Positions 13,110 through 24,019 of a DNA stretch of 64,000 nucleotides are shown piece after piece. Position 1 is the first letter of the stretch. Every line of letters begins with the position of its first letter. The notes beneath the pieces are model-generated. The model saw only the letters and a list, made by a program, of their open reading frames with translations. It was not told the origin of the DNA and made no database searches. A program made the position numbers and the translations under genes. Source of the DNA: Acholoe squamosa (Eukaryota; Annelida; Polychaeta; Phyllodocida; Polynoidae); the NCBI GenBank assembly GCA_949317995.1, contig OX439046.1, forward strand, positions 36,492,002-36,556,001. The letters are read 5' to 3'.

Positions 13110-13184
13110 TTAACGCTGCTGCTCCTGCAGGTACAAGGCATACATGCTACTAACTGCCTTCTCCATACGGTAGGTCCAATACTC
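13110..13184 (-). CDS. Candidate terminal exon, unidentified protein
   Basis: An acceptor CACGTAG precedes 75 bases, in phase 0, that encode 24 residues and a TAA stop (13110-13112). The peptide contains YRMEKAVSSMYALYLQEQQ, a typical amphipathic helix. It joins in phase 0 to the donor of the exon at 13703-13903 across a ~518-bp intron. The complementary strand can be read as a Leu-rich signal-peptide-like start, but that is best explained as the mirror of the CAG/CTG-rich codons here. Function is unknown. Confidence 0.4.
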   Translation of the reverse strand, partial: EYWTYRMEKAVSSMYALYLQEQQR

Positions 13185-13702
13185 CTACGTGTGGTACATG
13201 TATCCAGGTGTGCCAGGTGAGACGGATGACTAGGGAGAATGGACCCTAGTGTAAACATACCTCCCACCTCACTCAGGTGTGTCAATGCAAACTGCTGCTA
13301 CTCAGATGGAGAGAGTGGGATCCATACTGATGCTGCAGGTCTGCACTTATGTAATGTTAATTGTAGTAATGGGCTCTAAGTGGACAATGGCCACACAAAT
13401 ACTCAAGGATAGGCAGTGTCGTGGAACTATTATGTGTGCCACCGCTCAGGGAAGGTATAGCTCGGTCAAAGAAGGTAAAGAGGCAGGCATTCTTGTCCCC
13501 TTGCTTCATCTGCACCTATGGTCTGGAGGAGGCTGATGCAAATGTAGGTAATAAAGGTAAAGGGTTCATGTAAATACTCTTAGATATCCAATGTTCAATG
13601 TCCCTTTAGGTGACTCCAACCCTCACCATACTCTCTATTCAATCATCAATGAGCAAGTGGCCAGGTTTGCTAGTGCTGGTCCTCCTGGGCCATATCACTG
13701 AC

Positions 13703-13903
13703 CAGGTGAATATCCTCTGGTGTTGTCCCTTCCACCCTGGAGGCTTGCAGGTAGATGGTAGTTACATGTAAAAGCAGAGTGTTGAAGTGGGCCGGAGGGG
13801 ACCAGTAAGGTTTGCATCTGTCACTGAGAAGGTTGTTGATGTGGTAGGTGTAGTGGGACAGGAGTGTGCAGGTATTAAAGCAGCTACCCCCTTCCTCCTG
13901 TAC
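13703..13903 (-). CDS. Candidate internal exon, unidentified protein
   Basis: Exactly 201 bases (67 codons, phase 0 at both ends) lie between an acceptor TGTAGGCAG and a donor CACCTG/GTCAGT. The product contains LLSHYTYHINNLLSDRC and HFNTLLLHVTTIYLQASRV, helical in character and with four cysteines. Third positions are strongly C-biased (CAC TAC ACC TAC CAC ATC AAC AAC), unlike the flanks, which is the best sign that it is real. With 13110-13184 it would give a protein end of about 90 residues. I do not recognise the family. Confidence 0.45.
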
Positions 13904-15703
13904 CTGCCTACATACAAAGCCCACAGTACAGGCCCCAGCCATACAGCCCCGACGTGCAGATAGTGGGTGGGGGGGAGTCATACTAGTGTATGTGTCGGGG
14001 AGGAGAGGGGAGGGGTAGGAAGAGAGGTAAAGTGGGTATTATGAAGGGATATACAATCACATAAAGACATATAGATAGTCAGACTGTATCTTTGGAGCCA
14101 CTTGAATAGACGTCCCCTTTTGGCGACAGCCACTATATTTGACACTCTATTTCAGCATTGTGTGTGTCTATATTCAGGAGGTGGCCCTTTATAATGAGTA
14201 CATGAAGAATAGGTGATTTATTTTGTTACGATTTATAAAAGACTACATGCTTGTTCCAGAATGTACATTCCCCTATGAGCTATGACTAATATGTGATAAT
14301 CATCTTGGTTTTGTTTTTGTTATATTTTACCTGAGATCCATTCATTCTGAGTATACCGTACATATGTACATACATACAGCATGAACAGCACTGGTAGTTG
14401 GTGCAGACTTGGCTGATCATTAGGGTCAGTAGAGGTGAAGGAGGGGGTAATGCCAAAGGTGTATTCATATGGGAGGTAAGGTTAAAGGTGGGATCCAACA
14501 TAGTCTATTTGGAACTACTAGAGTAAACCATCCTCCTGTAAGAGGAATTCATATACTATTATACGGAGTCCGTTATTCTCAGAAAACTATTTGTCTGTCC
14601 TTAAATTGCTTACTTACATTATTGCCTCGGGTACATTGTGTGAATTATGAATGCCTTACCCAAGTTACCACTAGAGATTTCATTCCCAACTTGTACATTC
14701 CCCTGATTAACACTGTTTAAAAAAGTATGGCTAGTATCAGTTTAAAAAAGTATTGGAACACATTATCCTCGTAGTCCACATTGTTCAGACGGATTTGTGT
14801 GAACAAACACTACCTTGGGAAGTCCTGGTCCCAGTCTCATGAGGGTAACATTTCACACACATACTGGGGAAGGCGCTATTTTGGGTGTAGTGTTCTGCAC
14901 TAACCAGGGATGTAAGTCAGGAATGGACAAAAATCAGGAAGCCATACATTTACTTGCTATAAAAGCCTTCTATTTTTCCAAACAGCCCTCCTTACCACTC
15001 GTATAAGGAAAATACATGTCATTCAAAAATTTCAGAAATCAGGAAATCCTGATAAAACCTGAAGACTTACATCCCTGAAGTCTAACTATAAAGACTATCT
15101 TTCTAATACCGAACACAGTTTGTGGATTTGCTATACCTGAAAGGAATGCACAGCTTGTCTTACAGATGTTCTCAGTTGAATTGGGATCACCTATAGCCTC
15201 TAGGATGTAACCAGGGAGCAGTGTCTAAAGGGTAGCTTAAAAAAATTGGGCGTTGTGCATTTAAGCACAGAAGGCTCAGGGCAGGGGGTCAACTCTTTAT
15301 ATCCTGTAACCTTTTTAATCTTAGTCAAAAGACAGATTATGTGCTCAAGGTAATAATCTAAAAAAAATTAATTGGAATGAGGCGCTGCATGTTCCTGTGC
15401 AATCAATAATAAGGGAGATAGGATGGTTTTTGTAAGAAATGTATATGGGTTAACAGAATTGTCCATTGGGAGCAGCCACAGCTTTATCTGTTCCTGACTA
15501 GAAATGAGAAGGCAAGCAGAAATGGATATCCATGAAAGGGTGCACTAGGCAACCTTTTTTGCTTGACGTTTTACTTAGGAACACCTACACCTTGGTGAAC
15601 AGTCACTGCATGGGGGTAGCAACTCTGTACACAATGTCAGTGTCTTCGTGTTTCAATGCCTTCCCATGTTTTAGTCATGTGATTAAATATTTATGGAATT
15701 GCA

Positions 15704-15749
15704 TTCATGCATCATGACAATATTGATGAATGTTGTCATGATGCATGAA
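15704..15749. repeat. Perfect inverted repeat, 17-bp arms, 12-bp loop
   Basis: TTCATGCATCATGACAA (15704-15720) is exactly mirrored by TTGTCATGATGCATGAA (15733-15749). It would form a strong hairpin or cruciform. No associated gene is seen. Confidence 0.9.
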
Positions 15750-15938
15750 GGCACTACCGTAGAATCTCTTGTATAATCCATGGTTTATACCTGAACCAGA
15801 TGCAGCCTATAGCTATTCCTCAAACTACAGGTATGGCTATGCAGTATTGTGGCAGCCTGTCTGTGGTCCTGTAACCACCATACAACCTTAGCCTTCACAT
15901 TGTCTGCACAGGGACTTCTGCGCTTTTTGTTTTTCAAA

Positions 15939-15966
15939 CAAAAGCGTCTTAATTAAGACGCTTTTG
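15939..15966. repeat. Perfect 28-bp palindrome without loop
   Basis: The sequence CAAAAGCGTCTTAA/TTAAGACGCTTTTG is its own reverse complement over all 28 bases. It may be the join of two element ends, or a dyad binding site; neither is shown. Confidence 0.9.
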
Positions 15967-18651
15967 AGCGATGGAAACAGGGTTATATAGGAACATAAAG
16001 AGAAGTCTCTACCCACTAGGAGGAGGCTCTATAGAGAAGTCTATCAGAGAAAAAGAAAAGTTGAAACATTTGTTTTTTTCATATGGATTGTTGGGATGGG
16101 TGTTCGGTGATATAGAAGGATCTATATCTCTAGCAAGTTTCATATTTTTAATTGATTTTTCAAAAATATTTGATAGCATTTTTCAAAAAGGTACTGCCAA
16201 CCCAGCGGTATAACCTAAGGGAGACCCTGAGCCAATAAGGTCTTAACCTTAAGTCACTATTGTCACATGAGACTCTACTAAGTCTTTTGTCTGTGCAGGT
16301 TTCTTAAGTTGTGAAGTCAGCTAATTAGGTCTAACAGGGACTAGGGGGTTTTACAAGGTCATGAACTTCGTTATGGTTCTTTTATCCAACTATCTTCATC
16401 TCCCGATTCCTCAACGAGATGGTCCCTTAGTTTGGAATATATCATCCTGGATCCATTATGATCATTTCCATTCAGGTTTTCCTAAACTCTACGTTCTGGC
16501 TTTGTTCATTGTCAATTTTTCATCATTGGACCACTCCATGAGTCTAGAATATCCTATCTAAGTTAACAGATGTGTCCATAGTCTTATGACGAATGACTAT
16601 GAACACAAGATAACAATTGTTTCTGAAAACCTTGCCAATGCTACTGCCTTCAGCTGACAGCTCCTAAGGTCATGAACAGAAAGATGGATAGTGTCAAGTG
16701 AACATTATGTTACACTTGAACCTCATTTTCTCCCTATACTAAACACTCAGCTCTAGGGTATGGTGTAGAGCTGCATATGGGTAATTTAATAGGTTAGAGG
16801 GAGGATGAGGGGCTTCCACCTAAATAAAGCTCACCTTAAGTAAGTATGGGTGGGGGGTTAGGCCTTCCATTACGCTGGTATATGATTAAGGAGGGAGAGC
16901 TGGCTCATTGCCGATATAGAGCCTATTACCAAGCCCACTTCTCTGAGCTGGGGTGTAAAGAAACCTAAGGCCTTTTGTTAGTAAGCACATACTTAAGCTA
17001 TTTGGGTTAAGACCTCGGCTCTTTCTGATTACAAATATTTATTCATGATATCATGTGAAAAAAAAGATATCATGTGAGCACTAATGCATGCAAAAAAATG
17101 GGATTTCCTGGTACATTCACTTTGTTGAAGTCCCGTTTTTTCATACCTCCCCTGTCTGCGTCAGCCTTCTAACAATTGTGTTATGGTTTCTCTTTTCAAT
17201 AAGACAACACAGGCCAACCTGACATATTGACACATCTTAAAGCAATGTCCCCGATTCCATATAGCCTATTAGGTGGTTTAATGCAGTCACAGTGCTATGT
17301 ATCACTATCAGTCCTTTAGTGACAACCCTTGATATAACCCCACCTAAGGCAGGTATGTGAAGCCAGGAGGTAGGGCTATGTCTGTTTGCGCTGGTCTAGG
17401 CAAACACAGCGGCCAAACTCTTCCCCATTTAGATTCACTCATTGCTCTCTTACTGTCAACCTTCCCTCGTTTCTCTGCCTCCCCCATCTGTCATTATGGC
17501 CTTTCCTGTTCACTATCCTCACCACCAAGTCCCTCCAGGTACATCTATTACACTTTGCTATGAGTCTTGGTTATTCCTCACTATGTATAGCTACTGCCAC
17601 TCACGTAGGGACAGTAGGCGGGAAGACAGGATGTCAGGGCCACTTCTTCCTCTTTATTTCTTCTTTGACCTTTTTGTCTGCATGACAAGCCAATAGGGGA
17701 TTTATTGGTGTGCATCTCACGTTAACTTCAAACGAGCAAAAAAGACTCCTGACTCGTCCTCCATCCCCACCTTATACCCCATGCTAGACCTTAAAACTTT
17801 ACTTAAATTCCTGGGTCCACCCCTACTTTTATCATACTTTGTCATCCCTTTCCTGTACTCTCCTAAACCACAGCATCCACCACTGTTTTTATTCACCCCC
17901 CCCCCCGTGCCCTCCTCTATGTGTTCCCTACTGCAATAGACTTTTCCTTTTCCATAACTTGTCGAAACCCAATTCATGCCAATCGTTTTATGTGTATAAA
18001 CCACCCCGAATGAAATGTTAGGTTGCTGCATTTCCTATATCTCTTTTTCTTCATGTCAAAAAGTAAGAGATGTGACAGCAGTTGACCAGCGATTGTCACC
18101 GCCTTCGACAAGGCATTGAGACAGGAGAGAACAGAGGATTCCTTTCTATAATATTCATGGCAATCACTACTCACGCACGTACCTCCCCTAGGGATGCCGT
18201 TTTATGATGTTCGGTGTCCATTCAAATATATGTTGGCAACATCGTTCCTTTGTTCAATTTAAAAACATGCACATACATTTGTATTGCCCAAGATTCTAAA
18301 ACTATCCAGGTCTGATAAACAATAGCCACAGCCAATAATTATATTTTAACTTGTTCGGCACAAGATATTATTCAAATGATATGAAACAAAACTGCTAGAT
18401 ATTCTTTCCCGCGGCACCTTAATGTAGAGATTAAAAACATGAAATCTTTAGGACTTAGGAATTAACATGATGCAAAGACTATCGACAATGCACAACTATT
18501 CAGTTAATGAATATGTTTAACATATGTTTGATTAGCAGAGATCCTTAGGTACTTTCGTATGGTTATTTCATGATATGTGTATGCAGAAACATACATATCA
18601 AAAATTCCCGCCCATTTGGTTTATGCTTGTACATGATTATGATAATTTTCA

Positions 18652-18864
18652 TCATGCCACCAGGTGGAGGCAAGGGCTGTGAAATGCCTGCATGTCACCA
18701 GTAACACCCTGTGCCCATGGTAGAGCATTACCAGTATGGAGTTCATGGTGTCTGAGGGCACTGTGGTCTTTGAAGTATGGCCTGGGGAGGAGGTGGAGGA
18801 GGTGGTATGACATGATACCACAGGGTACGGGGGTCACATAGGTCATCTCAAGGTGTTCACTTGC
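18652..18864 (-). CDS. Candidate exon (possibly terminal), unidentified protein
   Basis: After an acceptor AAACATAG the minus strand stays open in phase 0 for 70 codons to a TGA (18652-18654). The product contains TPVPCGIMSYHLLHLLPRPY and FKDHSALRHHELHTG. Third positions are mostly C or T, in contrast to the surroundings. It could equally be an internal exon ending at one of several GT donors before the stop (for example CATACTG/GTAATG). I do not recognise the family. It lies between the EVI5-like gene and the other minus-strand candidate exons and could belong to either neighbour or to neither. Confidence 0.4.
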   Translation of the reverse strand, partial: ASEHLEMTYVTPVPCGIMSYHLLHLLPRPYFKDHSALRHHELHTGNALPWAQGVTGDMQAFHSPCLHLVA

Positions 18865-20505
18865 CTATGTTTAAACTCATATAGATACTTCCTATACTGG
18901 TTCCCATTTCTTTGTGATATCAAGAAGCCTTTTACATAGCTCCATATACCAGGTGTACAGGAATACATAGGTAGTCTTCATTTTATCTGGCTTAAATGAT
19001 TTGGTATATAGTTGGCAGTATCGATGTGTTTCGTGATGAGATACACAGTCTGTCCTTGCTTAATTCATGTCTAAATTGCTCAAATATTATTCCAGGGATT
19101 GTAAACTAATTCCCTTACACACACGACCGTCTTTACAACTATAGGGTGAGGCAATTTTCCTGAATCTGGCCCTGTTCATTGAAGGAATATTTGTTTCCAT
19201 CTTGGCCAGATCCCAATTTAAAGTAGATTTAGAATTGTCGGTATGTGGAGTGTCGTTTTGATACTGAGTATACAAAGGCTACATGTTCACCATTTTTGTC
19301 GGGTTGGCAGTTTAAAACACAGAATGGCTACCGTCAGGTCCGCTGCCTGAACACACATACCAGGGTGGGTCTAACATCTGTATAGACTGCCAGCATGGAG
19401 AACAAACATGTCCAGTTGGCCATGTAACCCACCCCACACTGAACCCATTCAAACCACCACCACCATCATCACACTGATTCCTACCTGTGCTGTCCACATG
19501 GACAGGTGGAAATATGCCATTATCTATCTCCACCCCTACATGCTATTTTAAGAAGGCAAAGTAAAACTCAAAATAGGGTGATTGAATTCCTCATTACAGA
19601 GCCACGTATGATCAGTGACAATTTCTAAAGGGTGTCTGCTACATCTCTGGAATGTAGAACAACATGTAAATGTTTGGGTTAAATAGGTATATCAAAGGAA
19701 TACCTCTTTTAGTAGCTGTTTGGAGATGCTGCCAATTAAGCCCAATACCTTAATCTCAAAATCTGTCTGGAATTAAGTTAAGTGGCTATAGTTAAGAGGG
19801 TTTAAGATATTTCACTCGCACTCCAGACTACTTCTCTACAAAAAGTCAGAGTAGGGATTAGGTAGGAGTGGGCTCTCCTTGTACAATGGGTTCATTCTGA
19901 GAGGTCCTTCAAGTATGAACCTATGTCTTTAAGATAAGGTCATTACCACTTTAAGTAAGGTATCACTTCACTAAATCAAACCAGCGCCTGTGTGTAGGAT
20001 AGAGGTGGCTGAGTGGTGTAGTGAAAGCATTTGTTGGAGGCAATGGATTTTTTTTTCAAATGGGATGTTTTATACTTAAACAGCTGTTACTTTAAATAGA
20101 GGAGAATTGAAAGGCTTCTCTTACTTCGAGTGACGTGATGTTTTTGATGCAAACAAGTAAACCCTTTTTCAACTTAATACTTTACTATACTAAATAAAAG
20201 AAAGATACCAAAAAGCTCTGCGGCCTTGTATATGCCGTTATTAAAGCTAGCTTCCCTTGTAACCACACAGCTTCTCACAGATGACTCTTACCAACTACCC
20301 ATTATATCAGTCTCCCTATTGAGTGAGGCTTATCTAAGGCGGGCTCATTGATAGCACCGAACACTAAGCAACAATGGCCACAGACATTGTCTAGACAGGT
20401 AGTGGATTACATCTGCCATTATTCAGAACTCACTTTGTCTTATACCTGATTCACGTCTAATGGCACATCCATGCATGGGTATGCATGCGCTTGATCGATT
20501 CCCCC
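18865..20505. other. Non-coding stretch, one ambiguous region near 19.3-19.5 kb
   Basis: The segment 19318-19500 has C/G-ending codons in frames on both strands and could hold a short exon, but no frame has both a good acceptor and a good donor. The rest shows no feature. Confidence 0.35.
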
Positions 20506-20991
20506 AAAATATGCACTGTATGTGATGATATGAATCATTTGTAGCACCAACCACTGCATTGTACAGCATTGAAACAGCAAATAGAGAAAATATGCACTGT
20601 ATGTGATGATATGTATCATTTGTAGCACCAACCACTGCATTGTACAGCATTGAAACAGCAAATAGAGAAAATATGCACTGTATGTGATGATATGTATCAT
20701 TTGTAGCACCAACCACTGCATTGTACAGCATTGAAACAGCAAATAGAGAAAATATGCACTGTATGTGATGATATGTATCATTTGTAGCACCAACCACTGC
20801 ATTGTATAGCATTGAAACAGCAAATAGAGAAAATATGCACTGTATGTGATGATATGTATCATTTGTAGCACCAACCACTGCATTGTACAGCATTGAAACA
20901 GCAAATAGAGAAAATATGCACTGTATGTGATGATATGTATCATTTGTAGCACCAACCACTGCATTGTACAGCATTGAAACAGCAAATAGAG
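20506..20991. repeat. 81-bp tandem repeat, six near-identical copies
   Basis: Units start at 20506, 20587, 20668, 20749, 20830 and 20911, each beginning AAAATATGCACTGTATGTG. I see only isolated changes: GAATCA for GTATCA in unit 1 and TATAGC for TACAGC in unit 4. The 81-bp length is a multiple of three, so two minus-strand frames stay open across the whole array (198 and 181 codons). One of them repeats a 27-residue unit containing SLFAVSMLYNAVVGATND. There is no splice or homology evidence that it is translated, so I call it a minisatellite. Confidence 0.95.
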
Positions 20992-21470
20992 ATGGGCTTA
21001 AGTTTCCACTCTGTAACAAATAAGCTTACTGACAGAGATTCATGTTAGAGCCAATTGTACTGTAGTAGCCCTGTGTACCTGGCAGAGGATAATGGTATAG
21101 ACAATTGTACCGTTTTTCGGGTGTTTTTTTTAAGGAACAATTTATCTTTATTGACAACATCGGTGAACATACATTTAGGTTGTATAACTGCGTTGTAATC
21201 ATCAATGTTTGTTTCCATATATGACAACAATGGTATAAATGGGCTGATTAAAATAATCATTTGTTCAACGATTGTCACAGTTGAGCGTTGCATGTATCAG
21301 TAGTTTTCAGTGTAATGCAACGCAGCTCATCCTGCTCCTTTTTAAGCTATGTCAATAAGGAAGGGATTGGTAATCAGCATGCTGATCACTCTTCACCACA
21401 CCGTAGTGTGCAAACCCCCCTTATTGGGGATTGAGTCAAGTCTGTGATCCTATTATTCTATCTAGATAGG

Positions 21471-21662
21471 ATGGGCTACAATGGGTATGTAGTATCTATA
21501 GGTGTGGATATGGTCAGTATGGGCTACAATGGGTATGTGGTATCTATAGGTGTGGATATGGTCAGTATGGGCTACAATGGGTATGTAGTATCTATAGGTG
21601 TGGATATGGTCAGTATGGGCTACAATGGGTATGTAGTATCTATAGGTGTGGATATGGTCAGT
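21471..21662. repeat. 48-bp tandem repeat, four copies
   Basis: Four copies of a unit starting ATGGGCTACAATGGGTATGT lie at 21471, 21519, 21567 and 21615, with a single A/G change in one copy. The length is a multiple of three, so a repeated 16-residue frame stays open on the plus strand. Coding status is unlikely. Confidence 0.93.
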
Positions 21663-23921
21663 ATGACTAGAAATGGATCATAGCTTACTGTGTTATCATG
21701 TCGCTGCCAAATGAGAAAGAAAAAATAGTTGTTTCTGTAGACCACCTTAGTACAAAATTTACGTTGTTTTTTCTCCCTAATCCTTTCATAAATCCCAGGA
21801 TTATATTACACTGTTATAAGAGGAGCATTATCCTTTTTTTTTCTTTTTTTCTGTAAGCATGCAGATGGAGATTTCCTCATCTTATTTGGGACTGTTACAA
21901 AGTGGGATTTATATTGTTAATCTGTTGACACTTTTGTTTCAGGTCTAAGTTAAAAAGGGGGGCCTTCTGCAAAAGAAATACCTTCCTCCTGTGTGGCCTC
22001 AGGTTGTAGAGAGAGTGTAGGACCCACACTGCCATAGTGTGAGGCTGTCACCATGTCATTTGTCACACAGTATGTTAGGTGTTGGCCTGCCAAAGGCAAA
22101 AACACACCTCCACTAACACTAACCCACCTGTCTCTCTAAAATGCACAATCATCTCCTGTTAAAATCTACATTTCTTTAACTTGTGGTAATTTCGAACCGC
22201 TAACAGTCACCCTTCACCTGCTAATGGCTTATTTGTGCATCCTCACACCCATCTGGGTTCTTCCTCCGTGTGGGGAGTAATGGATTACCTGTTATATGAT
22301 ATTGCTACTATATATCCCATGTGAGGTTTCAATGAGGGGCAAGATCAACAGATATTCAACTTCGATACAATCAAACAAAACCAAGCAAAACAAACAAAAG
22401 GCAGTACAGGTATACATCGGGCGTATACATGTAATGCCTCCTTACCCAGCAGTCAGTCCAGTGTGGACTACTGTGTCTCCCTCTGGTGCACAAACAGCAA
22501 ACCAAATTTCTCCTGACCCAACGTGTTCTTCAATTGTCAGGAAATGCCTATAGTTCCCTACTTATTGTTAAAAACCATTACCAGCACCGAAGAAAATCGC
22601 CCATGTCACCTCATCGTATAAAATTTCAGACATACCGGCATCTAATCAACTAGAAGACAAATCGGACACCTAAATCCACCAATATCATCACACTACCTTT
22701 AATTTATTTTCTATTTGGAAAAAGTACTGCGTACTGAATTATCTAAAACAAGGTTACAATTGATTACATCTTACATAGCATTCCTATATGGAGTTCTTAA
22801 TTCTAATTCAGGAGCAATCCGGCACAAGGGGAACTAACAAACCAGCTAACATACCATCTGAGAATGCAACTAGAACTATATAGGATATACTACACACATT
22901 TGCCAAACTATGTCTACCATGTGATGATCGCTTTATGCAGTGGGACGACCGTTGGCACCGACCACGTCAGTCTTCCTGTGCTGAATGTCTGAATCCTCCG
23001 GCACCTAGCTAGCTCTAGCTGGCAGACACTGATATATGAATATCTCAGACACTGCCGTGCTGAGTAAATGATGAGGAATGTCTCCCTGGCACAGCTTACC
23101 TACACACACCCTACATACTGGTGATATCATTAGGTATCTCTATCAGTAAGATGGCAGAGATAACCACCTGTGTAAGTAACCCGCCCTACACACCTGTAAG
23201 GTGAGTCATACATTCAAAGTGAAACTGGAAGAGCAAAATCTATGCCTAAAGTGGGATTTTTACAATAACTCCTGTCCTTCCCTGATTTACAGTAGACGTA
23301 CTAAGAATGATAATCTTATGTGGAGTAGACATACCAAATGTACGCTATGTCTCCCTACCTCTGTTACTGATGATTAAAGCTTTACAGTGGCACCACCTGG
23401 GTGTGTTCTGGCGAATTACACCCTCTATAGGCCAAGACCTGAACTACTACAGCCAACCCTTTTTACTGAATAGGTAGTGGCTGTTTAATGCTATTACGAC
23501 GGCTAACGACATATATCTATGGCCCTATCTATGGCCCTACCCTTCCTGTTCTTAACTACAGGACCAAGTCACCAACTTTTTAGATCCAGATAACTGGTCA
23601 AATATTCAAAATTTCTCTATCTGTTTTTGTATATCTAAAGTTGAACGTTAATAGTAATATTGGATGGTTGGTTTCCAAACGGTTTTTTTCATCCTTAGAG
23701 ACACTGAATTCAGTCAAAGTTGTTATGGGGATTCTTATCTTTGATAGTATACTTTGATTAGACCATACCTCCTATTATTGTGAAAAAGTCTGATGTTAAG
23801 AGAAACCGACTCAGGTTCTGAACTCATGGTGATCAACAGCGTTAACAGAATGGAGTACATATAAGTAGAAATAAGAAGCATCTGCAAAAATTAGATTGAA
23901 ATGTGTAAACATATAACCTAC
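21663..23921. other. Non-coding stretch downstream of the last EVI5-like exon found
   Basis: I searched this stretch on the minus strand for the coiled-coil exons that normally follow the TBC domain and found none. It is A/T-rich with simple runs only. It may be a long intron or the 3' flank of a shortened gene. Confidence 0.4.
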
Positions 23922-24019
23922 TTTTTCATTTTCTTGTTGTTGTATTTTACGGCAAAGGCGGTGCCTAGCAATGCATCCGGGTCCTGTTCATGGCGGATGG
24001 GCATATCCTTTTGTAGAAA
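23922..24019 (-). CDS. EVI5: EVI5-like exon: end of TBC domain
   Basis: This 98-base exon (acceptor TTCCACAG) encodes FLQKDMPIRHEQDPDALL and AVKYNNKKMK. It ends in phase 2 at AA/GTAGGT, as in relatives where the coiled coil follows. If the donor is not used, the frame meets TAG two bases on and the protein would end after KKMKK. Confidence 0.88.

Larger units (their letters stand above)
13904..18651. other. Non-coding stretch with perfect palindromes
   Basis: Apart from the two palindromes listed separately (15704-15749 and 15939-15966), I see only A/T-rich sequence and short poly-A/T and poly-C runs (for example near 17898). An open stretch at 14333-14501 on the minus strand ends in a usable donor (CTCAG/GTAAAA), but I could not find a credible acceptor for it. 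Confidence 0.4.

Noticed and set aside
13087..13370. A plus-strand signal-peptide-like start (MRLLLLILLTLLLLQVQG) that can be spliced in phase to a Cys-rich second exon
   Set aside because: The Leu run is the complement of CAG/GAG codons of a better minus-strand exon (13110-13184), and that exon joins in phase to 13703-13903. The plus-strand reading needs a 60-bp intron and has no homology I recognise.
14333..14501. Minus-strand open stretch ending in a usable donor CTCAG/GTAAAA
   Set aside because: No acceptor fits either of the two open frames without an in-frame stop, and the phase that joins to 13703 gives a low-quality Pro/Cys-rich product.
17386..17696. Overlapping plus-strand ORFs of 68-99 codons
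   Set aside because: Three frames are open at once in pyrimidine-rich sequence, with no splice support and no protein character.
19318..19533. Possible short exon with Cys motifs on the plus strand (NICIDCQHGEQTC) or the minus strand
   Set aside because: Both strands are open with similar codon quality, and neither has a full pair of splice sites; undecidable by eye.
20506..21662. CRISPR-like array
   Set aside because: The units are directly adjacent with no unique spacers, and the genome is eukaryotic; these are plain tandem repeats.
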